64,000 bases of DNA from Aquimarina algicola (lineage in GTDB: Bacteria > Bacteroidota > Bacteroidia > Flavobacteriales > Flavobacteriaceae). The stretch covers positions 124,001-188,000 of the forward strand of contig NZ_VFWZ01000011.1 in NCBI RefSeq assembly GCF_006443095.1, read 5' to 3'. Positions within the stretch are counted from its first letter, which is position 1, and every line of letters begins with the position of its first letter. The notes under the pieces were generated by a model that saw only the letters and a program-made list of their open reading frames with translations, had not been told where the DNA came from and made no database searches. A program made the position numbers and the translations under genes. Below, piece after piece: positions 53,519 through 62,801 of the stretch.

Positions 53519-55192
53519 ATGAAAAAATATATAAAAAATATTATAGGACTATTAGCAATAATAACAGTCTTATCATGCGAAACCACGGAGCTCGATTTAT
53601 TAGACAATCCTAATGCACCTCCGGTAAGTGTTGATGAAAACACTTTTCTAAATAGTATAGAGTTTTCATTTTCAGAATTTTTTGAAGACGTTACTTCCGC
53701 AGGAGCTGAAGTTGTTAGACTTGAATACATGTTTGACACATATGAAAATCAATACATTAATACGAATCCTGATTTGGCCGGAGCATGGAGACAAGCATAT
53801 TCAGGAATATTGAAAGACGTTCAAACCTTATTACCTGTCGCAGAAGAAAACGAGTTATACATTCACTCAGGAATCTCTAAAACCTTGAGAGCTTATGTAT
53901 TAATGACATTAGTAGATTATTTTGGTAATGTACCTTATTCTGAAGCATTACAGGGAGAAGAAGGGGTTACATTTCCTCAGCTAGACGAAGGAGTTGATGT
54001 ATATGCCGCTGCACTTGCTGACTTAAATGATGCGTTAAATGATTTTTCTAGAGTTACAGATGACACCCCTGAACCAACAAGTGAATTATTTTATGGGAGC
54101 AACATTGATAAATGGATTAAACTTGTTAACACGTTAAAATTCAAGTACTACTTAAATACCAGACTAATAAATGAAACAGAGTCTGCTAATCAAATCGCAA
54201 ACTTGATCAGTGAAAATAATCTTATATCTACTGCTTCTGATAATTTTTACTGGAGAGCTGGTACTGCTGACCTTCCTCAAAGTAGACACCAATATTATGT
54301 GAATGAATATTTAGCTGCAAGTACAGGTGATTATATTTCAAATTACCTAATGTGGACATTAACTATTGAAAAAGGTTTAGACGATCCACGTTTAAGATAC
54401 TATGTGTATAGACAAACTAATGAATTCCCTACTAGTGTTGCAGATTTAGACAATCAAATTGATTGCTGGAATGATCCTAGACCAGCTACATATGCTGCAG
54501 TAGATGCTATTTCAGCAGCTCCATTACCATTCTGTTCTTTATTTGGAAGAGGTGATGGATACTGGGGTAGAGACCATGCAGAACAAGATGGTATTCCACC
54601 TGACAATACTTTAAGAAGTACTTATGGAGTTTATCCAGCTGGAGGTAGATTTGACGACAATGATGGAACCAGAGTAAGACCCGGTCAAGGATTAGACGGA
54701 GCAGGAATATGGCCAATTATGACCGATTCTTTTGTATATTTTATGAGAGCAGAAGCTGCTATCTTTTTAGGAACTACAGACGACTCTAGAATGATGCTAG
54801 AGCAAGGAACTAGAAAGTCAATATCTAATGTTATGGCTTTACTGACAAATCCAGAGAATTTTGACAATGTTCCCGAAACCACAGATGTTGACAACTACAT
54901 AACAGCAGTATTAAACCTATACGATGGCGCAGGAACAGATACTGAAAGAATGAATGTAATCGGCAAAGAATATTGGATTTCATTATTTGGAAATGGAGTT
55001 GAAGGGTATAACCTTTTTAGAAGAACAGGAACACCAAACAACTTGCAACCAACTTTATTAGGAACAGGTAATTTCCCAAGAACATTTCTTTATCCTAATA
55101 TAGCTGCGGACAGAAACACTAATATTAGCAACGCAGACAGATCTTTTACAGATAAAACTTTTTGGGACACAAACCCAGATGAGTTAAAGTAA
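53519..55192 (+). CDS. SusD/RagB-family lipoprotein (SusD-like 2 type, set 1)
   Basis: The 557-residue lipoprotein has a signal with lipobox (TVLSC, Cys about 19) and the opening ETTELDLLDNPNAPPVS seen in the SusD-like 2 branch. Its TPR-like helices include ISKTLRAYVLMTLVDYFGNV. It should cap the SusC barrel as a ligand-binding lid on the cell surface. It follows susC by 11 bases and precedes a third lipoprotein gene by 25. Confidence 0.92.
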   Translation: MKKYIKNIIGLLAIITVLSCETTELDLLDNPNAPPVSVDENTFLNSIEFSFSEFFEDVTSAGAEVVRLEYMFDTYENQYINTNPDLAGAWRQAYSGILKDVQTLLPVAEENELYIHSGISKTLRAYVLMTLVDYFGNVPYSEALQGEEGVTFPQLDEGVDVYAAALADLNDALNDFSRVTDDTPEPTSELFYGSNIDKWIKLVNTLKFKYYLNTRLINETESANQIANLISENNLISTASDNFYWRAGTADLPQSRHQYYVNEYLAASTGDYISNYLMWTLTIEKGLDDPRLRYYVYRQTNEFPTSVADLDNQIDCWNDPRPATYAAVDAISAAPLPFCSLFGRGDGYWGRDHAEQDGIPPDNTLRSTYGVYPAGGRFDDNDGTRVRPGQGLDGAGIWPIMTDSFVYFMRAEAAIFLGTTDDSRMMLEQGTRKSISNVMALLTNPENFDNVPETTDVDNYITAVLNLYDGAGTDTERMNVIGKEYWISLFGNGVEGYNLFRRTGTPNNLQPTLLGTGNFPRTFLYPNIAADRNTNISNADRSFTDKTFWDTNPDELK

Positions 55193-55217
55193 AAATTGGT
55201 AACAAAAACATATACAA

Positions 55218-56177
55218 ATGAAAAAAATATTTATAAGCATAATAAGCATTGGACTGCTCTTTTCAGGGTGTTCTGATGATGATAAATTACCGGTAGATTT
55301 CGACGATTTAATTAACACAGGGTTGCCATTTGCAGCACGTACTAACTTCGAAAGCAAATTCAAACCTATAGAAAATGAAATTTTTCTAGAGGAAGTCGAT
55401 ATTGCTAATTACTCTCTTACGACGACTCTTGAACTTAATTCTATTCAAGATGGTAGTGATGTTACTGCCATAAAAGTAGTAGGAAGTTTTAAAGACAATA
55501 CTGTGATGATGGGCGGAACAGATATTTCTAAAAATGATGTATTGATACAAGAAATCCCATCTTCTCAATTTACAACATCTGGAGAATTACCGGAAGTTAC
55601 TTTTACCATTACCGGAACTGAACTATTGGGAGACTTTGGATACACAGCAGATCAAATCAAAGGAACTGATGTGTTCACATATCAAATTGTATTAGTGACA
55701 GCGAATGGTGAGTTCACAGACGTAAGTGCAAATTTTGATAACCAATCTGCCGACCATACTTTTAATGCACAAGTATTATGTCCATCTGACTTTAGCGCAG
55801 AATTCACTTATGAAAGTACTAATTTAATAGAAGATGAAGATTTAGATGTACCAACAAGTCGTTGGGCTACTCAAACCGGAACCGGAAGTTTTGAAGAAGT
55901 ACGAGAAGGTGTATATAGAATAACCCCAGGAGCAACATTTGGTGCTTTGTCACTCTGGAATGACGGTGTAACAGCAGGACCTGAAAATATATTCTTAAGA
56001 GACAACTGCGGAACTTTTAGCTACATTGGTGAAGATAGCAATGAAGATGGTTATAATATTTCCCCATTAACTGTTAATGGCAATGAATTAACTTATACCT
56101 GGGAAAATGATGAAGACCAATCAGGTACAGTAACTCTAACAAGAACAGACGGAATGGATTGGCCAGATATTGAATAA
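55218..56177 (+). CDS. Hypothetical surface lipoprotein of the first SusCD operon
   Basis: The 319-residue protein has a lipoprotein signal (LLFSGC, Cys about 19) followed by an acidic stretch (SDDDKLPVDFDD), which fits surface export. The body is beta-rich, with a Ser/Thr/Asp/Gly composition and a C-terminal repeat of the form TYTWENDEDQSGTVTLTR. I do not recognise a family. Position as third gene after susCD is where SusE/SusF-type ligand-binding lipoproteins occur, so a ligand-binding role is a fair inference. A terminator follows. Confidence 0.75.
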   Translation: MKKIFISIISIGLLFSGCSDDDKLPVDFDDLINTGLPFAARTNFESKFKPIENEIFLEEVDIANYSLTTTLELNSIQDGSDVTAIKVVGSFKDNTVMMGGTDISKNDVLIQEIPSSQFTTSGELPEVTFTITGTELLGDFGYTADQIKGTDVFTYQIVLVTANGEFTDVSANFDNQSADHTFNAQVLCPSDFSAEFTYESTNLIEDEDLDVPTSRWATQTGTGSFEEVREGVYRITPGATFGALSLWNDGVTAGPENIFLRDNCGTFSYIGEDSNEDGYNISPLTVNGNELTYTWENDEDQSGTVTLTRTDGMDWPDIE

Positions 56178-56209
56178 TCTTTAAATAACTAATTTTTATT
56201 CATAAATTT

Positions 56210-56243
56210 AAGGAGTACTACCAAAAAGTGCTCCTTATTTTTT
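56210..56243 (+). terminator. Intrinsic terminator of the first SusCD operon
   Basis: AAGGAGTACT (56210-56219) pairs with AGTGCTCCTT (56227-56236, one G-T pair), loop 7 bases, then a run of T. It lies 32 bases past the stop. Confidence 0.8.
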
Positions 56244-56262
56244 TATTCTAAATCAAAATTTT

Positions 56263-56994
56263 ATGAAACATAGTATATTCTTAACCTTATTTATAATTAC
56301 ATCATTGCTTTATGGTCAAGATAATGCAGGAGCAATAAGTGGAGCACCAAGACAGTACATGGGTACATTTCAAGCTTTTCAAAAAATAAGAAAACTATTA
56401 AATGAAAACGAAAACTCAAATTCAATTAAGTTTTCTGACATTAAAGGAAGCCCATATTTAAATAATGAATTTGAACCAGGAAATATCTATATAAAAGATT
56501 CACTAATAGAAAAAGGCATGTTAAGATATAATATATATGCTGACGAAATAGAAATAAAAGATCAACAAAAACTATTTGGATTATATAAAATCCAAGATTC
56601 TAAAGTTAAAATAGGTAAGGATGAAATTATCTTAAAAGAATTTTTTGAAGACCAAAAAAAAGAAAAAGGTTACTTTATAACTCTGATTAATGGTAACAAA
56701 GTAAAACTCTACAAAAGAATTCGTTGTAAAATTATAGAACCATTAAAAGCCGCTACTCCAAACCAAAAAGATAGGTCAGCAAAATTCAAGTCATATATCG
56801 ACTATTATATAATACTCCCTATTCATAAGAATGGGCAATTATCCAAAATTAAATTGAAGAAAAAAAGTATTATGAATTTAATGCAAGATCAGGAAGAAAA
56901 AATAAAAGGTTATTTCAAAAAGAATCAAGTAAACTTAAAAAGAGAAAAAGATATAACAAAATTGTTTTCTTATTATGAAAGTATTGACATATAA
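56263..56994 (+). CDS. Hypothetical secreted protein between two SusCD sets
   Basis: The 243-residue protein has a signal peptide (MKHSIFLTLFIITSLLYGQ) with no lipobox, so it is periplasmic or secreted. Conserved-looking parts are KGSPYLNNEFEPG, LRYNIYADEIEI, EKGYFITLINGNKVKLYKR, and a Lys-rich end with IKGYFKKNQVNLKREKDITK and LFSYYES. I recall unnamed flavobacterial proteins with this layout but no function. It starts after a terminator, so it is probably transcribed apart from the first SusCD set. The composition is more Lys/Ile-rich than its neighbours. Confidence 0.7.
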   Translation: MKHSIFLTLFIITSLLYGQDNAGAISGAPRQYMGTFQAFQKIRKLLNENENSNSIKFSDIKGSPYLNNEFEPGNIYIKDSLIEKGMLRYNIYADEIEIKDQQKLFGLYKIQDSKVKIGKDEIILKEFFEDQKKEKGYFITLINGNKVKLYKRIRCKIIEPLKAATPNQKDRSAKFKSYIDYYIILPIHKNGQLSKIKLKKKSIMNLMQDQEEKIKGYFKKNQVNLKREKDITKLFSYYESIDI

Positions 56995-57357
56995 GAAAAA
57001 AATAATCAACACAAAACACTAAACACTGAAACACATAAAATTTACCAATTATTTAATAGTTAAATTGAAAAATTAATATTTCTTCTGTAAGATTTTTCTT
57101 TAATTATTAAATATAAACCTTAACATAACCAAATTTCATATTTAAACCTAAAAAAATGTCTAACAAGAGTAGAAGCATCTCATATTGTGAAACTTACAAG
57201 GATATTTTAAATATCAAAAAACAGACCTATTTTAATCAAAAACCATGATTTATTAAGGGTTTCACCAACTATGCCACTCAAATTTTAATATTAAAAAGTT
57301 GTTTTATAAAGATATTATTATGATTTTTGGAACTGGCTAATTCAAATAAATTGTAAA
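56995..57357. other. 363-base intergenic region before the second susC
   Basis: AT-rich, with no gene. The only features I can support are the promoter and conserved start region at its right end (57299-57343). No terminator hairpin was found after the preceding gene. Confidence 0.5.
57299..57343 (+). promoter_or_regulatory. Promoter and start region of the second susC gene
   Basis: TTG (57299-57301), 20-base spacer, GATTTTTG (57322-57329), then GGCTAATTC (57335-57343), 14 bases before the ATG. All distances equal those at the first susC gene. Confidence 0.65.
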
Positions 57358-60300
57358 ATGAGAACAAAGTTTAGTGGAATTTTAACGCTATTCCTAGCGT
57401 TTATTGTGCAGATAACCTTTGCACAAGAAAAAACAATTTCAGGAACTGTGACAGATAATAAAGGTCTGCCACTTCCTGGGGTAAATATTATAGTAAAAAA
57501 TACTTCATCAGGTACTCAGACTGATTTTGATGGAAATTATACGATTACTGCAAATCGTGGTGCTGTTCTATCTTTCAGTTATGTAGGATTTGAAGAAAAA
57601 GAAATTATTGTAGCTGACAATACTTCAATTAATGTTCAATTAAATGAATCAGAAGCTGTCTTAGACGAAGTTGTTGTAACAGCTTACGGTGTAGGAAGAA
57701 AGTCAAGTGTAACTGCGGCTATTTCTACAGTAGCTACAGAAGACATTGAAGACTTTGTACCTTCTACTAGTATTGATAACATACTTCAAGGTCAAGCTTC
57801 GGGTGTACAAGTAACTGCTGCTAATGGTAGACCAGGTAACACTGCATTCGTTCAGATTAGAGGTGTTGGTTCTTTAACAGGAAGTACAACTCCTTTATAC
57901 GTAATTGACGGAGTTCCTGTTCCAATTAGAGAAAATGATCAGTTCAACCCTTTAAGTAACATCAATCCAAATGACATTGAATCAGTTTCTATCTTAAAAG
58001 ATGCTGCTTCAGCTTCAAAGTATGGATCAAGGGGTGCTAATGGTGTTGTATTAATTACAACAAAGAAAGGAAGATCTGGTGAGGCAAAAATTACTTTCTC
58101 TTCTTCTTATGGTTTTGGAGAAAGAATACCTGATCCATTTGATTTACTTAATGCAGAACAAAAGCTAGAAATTGAGCGTCAATATGCTGATTTAGGCGTT
58201 TCTTCAGCTCAGAGTTTACCTGGAGCTACTTTAAATGCTTCTCAACGTGCAAGTCTTATTGCATTAGACACTGATTGGGAAGAAGAACTTTTAAGAAAGT
58301 CTGTTATTCAAAACAATGCATTATCTATAGCAGGTGGAACAGAAGATTTAACTTATTTTCTTTCATTAGGTTACAACAAAGACTCTGGTATTATTGATAG
58401 AATTGATGGATTTGAGAGAATCTCAGCGAGATTAAATACAACTTATCAAGCAAAGAAATGGTTAAACATAAGTGCAAACTTTTCTGCTTCGAGAAGCTCA
58501 ACAGATTTACCTAGGGATAGAAACAACGTACAAAACCCATTTAGAGGTTTATATGATTATAACCCATATGCTCCTTTATTTGTAAGAGACGGTCAAGGTA
58601 ATATTGCTACAGATGATTTAGGAAACCCTATTTTCAACAGAGGTGGTGGTATATTCTTCCCAATTGCTGAAGCCTTAACAACTGAACCAGAAGATTCTAG
58701 AAACTTACTTTTTATCGGAAACTTAGCTGCTGATATTACTTTCTCTGAGAAATTCTCTAATAGATTCTCAGTTGGTGTAATCAACAACAGATTTAATGGT
58801 ACAACAAGATCTCTTCCTGGTGGAGTACTACAAGGATTTGTAGGAGATGCAAATTTCCCTGGAACTCAGACAAACTCTTTTGATCTTGACTTAGAATATA
58901 ATGTGAATAACTTATTTACTTATAGTGACACTTATAATGATGTTCACAACTTAACTGCAAGTTTCCTTTTAGAATACAATGAGAACATCAGACAAGAAAG
59001 CTTTACTACAGCTAGAGGTTTTCCAACATCTACTATTCCTTTCCTTGATGTAGCGGCAGAACCAACTAGAGTTGGTTCAAATGAAGCAAGAAGAATATTA
59101 TTCTCTCAAGCAATATTTGCTGACTATGACTATGACGGAAAATATTCTGTATCAGCTTCTGTAAGACGTGATGGATCTTCAAGATTTTCTCCAGACGATA
59201 GATATGGTACTTTCTATAGTGGTAGTGTAGCGTGGAATATTGCTAAAGAAGCTTTCATGGATGGTTCTATTTTTAACGCTTTAAAATTAAGAGCTTCTTA
59301 TGGAACATCAGGTAATCAAGAAATTCCTGACTTTGAATTCTTGGATGCAGCAGAATTTACTACTTATAATGGAAATACTGCTTTACGACCAGAAAGATTT
59401 GGTAATCCAACAATTAAGTGGGAAGGACAATCATTATTAGATATAGGTCTTGAATTCGGTTTCTTAAACAATAGAATAAATGGTGTTGTAGATTACTTCA
59501 AGAAAACTTCTGATGACCTATTATTAAATAGACCATTATCTACAACAATTGGTGACGAAAACAACTCACTTGTTTCTAACGTAGGAGAAATAGAAAACTC
59601 TGGTATAGAAATTAGTTTAAATGCTGATATCATCAGAACAGAAGATTTAAAAGTTTCTGTTGGAGGTAATATTACATTTATTAAGAATGAAGTTAAAAAA
59701 CTAATTAATGATCAAGATATCATTAGAGGTATTTTTGGTAACTCAATCTTAAGAGTTGGAGAAGAAGTAAACGCTCATTATCTTGTTGAATATGCAGGTG
59801 TAAACCCTGACAATGGTGCACCATTATATGTTGATTTAGAAGGTAATGTTACAGAAGAATTTAGTAATTCATTCTTAAAACTTCAAAAAGACAAATCTCC
59901 ACTTCCAAGTTACCAAGGAGGATTCTACGGATCTATTAAGTACAAAGGATTTGGTTTAAGAGGTGATTTTGTTTTCAGAGGAGGAAACTACATTTTAAAT
60001 CGTCAAAGAGCATCTGGAGTATTTATTGGTAATATTGACAGTAACCTTAGAGAAGAGGTTTTTAACTACTGGAGACAACCTGGAGATACTAATGTACTTC
60101 CTTTACCAAGTAATGCTAATGAAGCAACTGCTGACCAATTTGGAACAACTAGATTTTTAGAAAAAGGTGATTTTATTAGATTAAGAACATTAACACTTGA
60201 CTATACTTTACCTAGCAAATTTTTAGATGTTTTACCAATTGATAGATTAAGAGTATTTGCAACTGGACAAAACATATTAACATTTACAGATTATGAAGGT

Positions 60301-60444
60301 GATCCTGAAATAGGAATCGGTTCAGCAGAATCTGGTACTCCTGATGGGAATACATTTGATCCTAACTTTGTACCAGGAGCTTTCTCTCAATTTAGTTATC
60401 CACAAGTAAGATCATATATCTTTGGTGTAGAAGTAGCGTTTTAA
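57358..60444 (+). CDS. SusC/RagA-family TonB-linked outer membrane transporter (set 2)
   Basis: The 1028-residue protein has a signal peptide to about residue 22 (ITFAQ), a carboxypeptidase-regulatory-like domain (about 26-100) and a TonB box-like region EVVVTAYGVGRKSSVTAA. The plug domain (about 115-240, INPNDIESVSILKDAASASK) and a barrel ending FGVEVAF follow. The N-terminal 110 residues resemble those of the first SusC, but the barrels differ, so they are paralogues with different ligands. It is 16 bases ahead of its SusD. Codon choice looks regular and A/T-ending, as in highly expressed flavobacterial genes (by eye only). Confidence 0.95.
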   Translation: MRTKFSGILTLFLAFIVQITFAQEKTISGTVTDNKGLPLPGVNIIVKNTSSGTQTDFDGNYTITANRGAVLSFSYVGFEEKEIIVADNTSINVQLNESEAVLDEVVVTAYGVGRKSSVTAAISTVATEDIEDFVPSTSIDNILQGQASGVQVTAANGRPGNTAFVQIRGVGSLTGSTTPLYVIDGVPVPIRENDQFNPLSNINPNDIESVSILKDAASASKYGSRGANGVVLITTKKGRSGEAKITFSSSYGFGERIPDPFDLLNAEQKLEIERQYADLGVSSAQSLPGATLNASQRASLIALDTDWEEELLRKSVIQNNALSIAGGTEDLTYFLSLGYNKDSGIIDRIDGFERISARLNTTYQAKKWLNISANFSASRSSTDLPRDRNNVQNPFRGLYDYNPYAPLFVRDGQGNIATDDLGNPIFNRGGGIFFPIAEALTTEPEDSRNLLFIGNLAADITFSEKFSNRFSVGVINNRFNGTTRSLPGGVLQGFVGDANFPGTQTNSFDLDLEYNVNNLFTYSDTYNDVHNLTASFLLEYNENIRQESFTTARGFPTSTIPFLDVAAEPTRVGSNEARRILFSQAIFADYDYDGKYSVSASVRRDGSSRFSPDDRYGTFYSGSVAWNIAKEAFMDGSIFNALKLRASYGTSGNQEIPDFEFLDAAEFTTYNGNTALRPERFGNPTIKWEGQSLLDIGLEFGFLNNRINGVVDYFKKTSDDLLLNRPLSTTIGDENNSLVSNVGEIENSGIEISLNADIIRTEDLKVSVGGNITFIKNEVKKLINDQDIIRGIFGNSILRVGEEVNAHYLVEYAGVNPDNGAPLYVDLEGNVTEEFSNSFLKLQKDKSPLPSYQGGFYGSIKYKGFGLRGDFVFRGGNYILNRQRASGVFIGNIDSNLREEVFNYWRQPGDTNVLPLPSNANEATADQFGTTRFLEKGDFIRLRTLTLDYTLPSKFLDVLPIDRLRVFATGQNILTFTDYEGDPEIGIGSAESGTPDGNTFDPNFVPGAFSQFSYPQVRSYIFGVEVAF

Positions 60445-60460
60445 AATAAAAAATTAAGAA

Positions 60461-61975
60461 ATGAAAAATAAAATATCAAAAATACTTGTCTTATTTTCAT
60501 TCATGAGCTTTTTCACAGCCTGTGATGATGAATTAGATGAATTACAACCTTTTGTAGAAGTTAATCCAGACACTTTCTTAAGTGAGAATAATGTTACTGC
60601 ATTTCAAAATGCTGTCGATGGAGCTTATGGTCAATTATGGCAGTATTATGCAGATTCTGCAAATGGTTTACAAGGATTAGGTGACATATTATCTGATAAC
60701 GTAATCCAAGCTCAATCAGGAAGAAGATCTAATAATGCTTATCATGATTATTTGTTTGTTCCTAGTACAGCCGGTTTCATTGCAAACACTTGGGATGAAG
60801 CTTACGAAGCTATCAATGCTTCTAACATCGTTATTAGAAATATTGACAATTTAGAAAACGGAGCAGGAAAAGATAATATTCTTGGTCAAGCATTAGGTAT
60901 AAGAGCTTGGGCTCACTTTGATTTAGCTAGAGTTTATGGTCAAGTACCAACTCAAAGTGCCGGTGCTAATAGTACTCTAGGTATATTTTATAGTAAATTC
61001 GAAGATGGAGATACTGATGATTTACTTGCTCAACCAGCTAGAGAAACTGTTGGTGAAAACTATATCGAAATAATAGGTGACTTAGAAAGAGCTGCTGAAT
61101 TGATTGGAGCTTCTAATGGTGAAGGTAGATTAGATAGAAATGGTATCTATGGTCTATTATCAAGAGTATATTTATATAACGGTGAATACCAAAAAGCAAT
61201 AGATGCTGCTGATGAAGTATCTACTGAGCTTGCTACTTCTGAAGAATTACCAGGAGTTTACACTGATTCAAACAATGCTGGTATCGTAATCGAATTAGCT
61301 GTTAATACAACTACTGAAGCTAACTTCTTTAATGTAGGTGTTCTTTACAGTCAGTCTAGTAGAGGAAATATAATTTCTGAATACGTTTTAGATTTTGATT
61401 TAACAAACAGTATAAATGCAGATGACATCAGACTTGATGTATTACAATTTGACGCTGTAAATGGAGATAACACTTATAATGGTGTTAAGAAATTTTTAGG
61501 AGAAGAAGGTCAAAATAACGGACGAGTTGACATCAAAGTATTAAGAGCAGCAGAAGTTCTTTTAAATAAAGCTGAAGCTCAATTTGAACTAGGTTTTGAG
61601 CCAGATGCTTTAGCAACGTTAAATATACTAAGAGAAAGTAGATTTGTTCCTGCTGAAAATAGAGATGATGATCCTCTAAATGATGTAATGGAAACTTACA
61701 CTCCTGGAACTGAAACTGGTGCAGCGTTAGAAGCAGCTATACAGTTTGAAAGAAGAGTTGAATTAGCTTGTGAAGGACATAGATTCTTTGACATAAAAAG
61801 AAGAGGTGAAAGTATAGAAAGAGATCCTGATAACGGAGATCTTATAGACGGTACTGGTACTCCTCCACAAATAGCTACAATACCTGCTGGGAATTTTAGA
61901 TTTCAATTACCAATTCCAATTAATGAAATCAATGCTAATCCAGTAATGGCTGAGCAGCAGAATCCTGGATACTAA
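60461..61975 (+). CDS. SusD/RagB-family lipoprotein (set 2)
   Basis: The 504-residue lipoprotein has the lipobox FFTAC (Cys about 21) followed by DDELDELQP, an acidic surface-export-like tether. It has SusD helices (NAVDGAYGQLWQYY, GQALGIRAWAHFDLARVYGQ) and the C-terminal RagB signature VELACEGHRFFDIKRRGE. It is the surface lid for the second SusC. Unlike the first set there is no third lipoprotein; a strong terminator follows. Confidence 0.95.
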   Translation: MKNKISKILVLFSFMSFFTACDDELDELQPFVEVNPDTFLSENNVTAFQNAVDGAYGQLWQYYADSANGLQGLGDILSDNVIQAQSGRRSNNAYHDYLFVPSTAGFIANTWDEAYEAINASNIVIRNIDNLENGAGKDNILGQALGIRAWAHFDLARVYGQVPTQSAGANSTLGIFYSKFEDGDTDDLLAQPARETVGENYIEIIGDLERAAELIGASNGEGRLDRNGIYGLLSRVYLYNGEYQKAIDAADEVSTELATSEELPGVYTDSNNAGIVIELAVNTTTEANFFNVGVLYSQSSRGNIISEYVLDFDLTNSINADDIRLDVLQFDAVNGDNTYNGVKKFLGEEGQNNGRVDIKVLRAAEVLLNKAEAQFELGFEPDALATLNILRESRFVPAENRDDDPLNDVMETYTPGTETGAALEAAIQFERRVELACEGHRFFDIKRRGESIERDPDNGDLIDGTGTPPQIATIPAGNFRFQLPIPINEINANPVMAEQQNPGY

Positions 61976-62005
61976 GAATTTATTTTAGTTCTCAAAATTA
62001 TATAA

Positions 62006-62040
62006 ACATCCCGATGAAATTTCATCGGGATGTTCTTTTA
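62006..62040 (+). terminator. Intrinsic terminator of the second SusCD operon
   Basis: Bases 62006-62019 (ACATCCCGATGAAA) are the exact reverse complement of 62020-62033, followed by TCTTTTAT. The rlmB promoter starts only 5 bases downstream. Confidence 0.82.
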
Positions 62041-62044
62041 TATT

Positions 62045-62052
62045 TATATTTG
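62045..62052 (+). promoter_or_regulatory. -7 promoter element for rlmB (near-leaderless)
   Basis: TATATTTG matches TAnnTTTG and ends 7 bases before the ATG at 62060, so transcription would begin at or within a few bases of the start codon. Confidence 0.5.
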
Positions 62053-62059
62053 CCCTATT

Positions 62060-62794
62060 ATGGATAACACTTCCCTCATTTTTGGCATAAGAGCCATCAT
62101 CGAAGCTATCAAAGCTCAAAAAACAATTGATAAACTTTTTATACAAAAAGGTTTACATGGTGATTTATCAAAAGAATTAATGCAATTAGTAAAAAAACAT
62201 GGTATAACATTTTCGATAGTACCTATAGAAAAGTTAAATCGCCTTACTCGCAAAAATCATCAAGGTGCAATTGCTTATATCTCTCCTATTGATTTCTATG
62301 ATTTTGAAGAGCTTGTGATAAATGTTATTGAGTCTGGGCGTACTCCTCTATTTTTAGTATTAGATCAACTATCTGATGTCAGAAATTTTGGGGCTATAAT
62401 TAGAACAGCAGAATGTACGGGAGTCGATGGAATTATAATACAAAAAAAAGGTGGAGCTCCTGTAAGTGAAGATACGGTAAAGACATCAGCCGGAGCTGTA
62501 TTCAAAATCCCTATATGCAAGGTTGATCATATAAAAGATGCAATTTTTTATTTGCAAGGCTCAGGAATTAATGTAATTGCTGCTACAGAGAAAGCTTCTG
62601 ACACAATTTATAATACAAACCTCACTAATCCCACTGCTATAGTAATGGGTAGTGAAGGAAAGGGTATTTCTAATTCAGTATTGAAGCTTGTTGACCAGCA
62701 AGCAAAATTGCCTATGTATGGAGAAATAGGTTCATTAAACGTTTCAGTTGCTTCTGGAGTCTTTTTATATGAAGTGGTTAGACAGCGTAGTTAA
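62060..62794 (+). CDS. rlmB: 23S rRNA (guanosine-2'-O-)-methyltransferase, RlmB/TrmH family
   Basis: This SpoU-type enzyme methylates a ribose in 23S rRNA (G2251 in E. coli). The 244-residue protein has the substrate-binding N-terminal domain (FGIRAIIEAIK, RLTRKNHQGAIAY) and the knotted SAM-binding domain with DVRNFGAIIRTAECTGVDGI, VMGSEGKGIS and GSLNVSVASGVFLYE. I start it at the ATG at 62060 (MDNTSLIFGI). A longer frame from 62030 would begin inside the terminator. It converges on the rhomboid gene with a 7-base gap. Confidence 0.93.
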   Translation: MDNTSLIFGIRAIIEAIKAQKTIDKLFIQKGLHGDLSKELMQLVKKHGITFSIVPIEKLNRLTRKNHQGAIAYISPIDFYDFEELVINVIESGRTPLFLVLDQLSDVRNFGAIIRTAECTGVDGIIIQKKGGAPVSEDTVKTSAGAVFKIPICKVDHIKDAIFYLQGSGINVIAATEKASDTIYNTNLTNPTAIVMGSEGKGISNSVLKLVDQQAKLPMYGEIGSLNVSVASGVFLYEVVRQRS

Positions 62795-62801
62795 AATACA
62801 C

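Noticed and set aside
50250..61975. Polysaccharide utilisation locus
   Set aside because: Two SusCD sets are present, but no carbohydrate-active enzyme, sulfatase or sugar sensor lies within the window.
62030..62060. Longer start for rlmB at 62030
   Set aside because: It begins inside the terminator hairpin and upstream of the promoter element; MDNTSLIFGI is the usual start.
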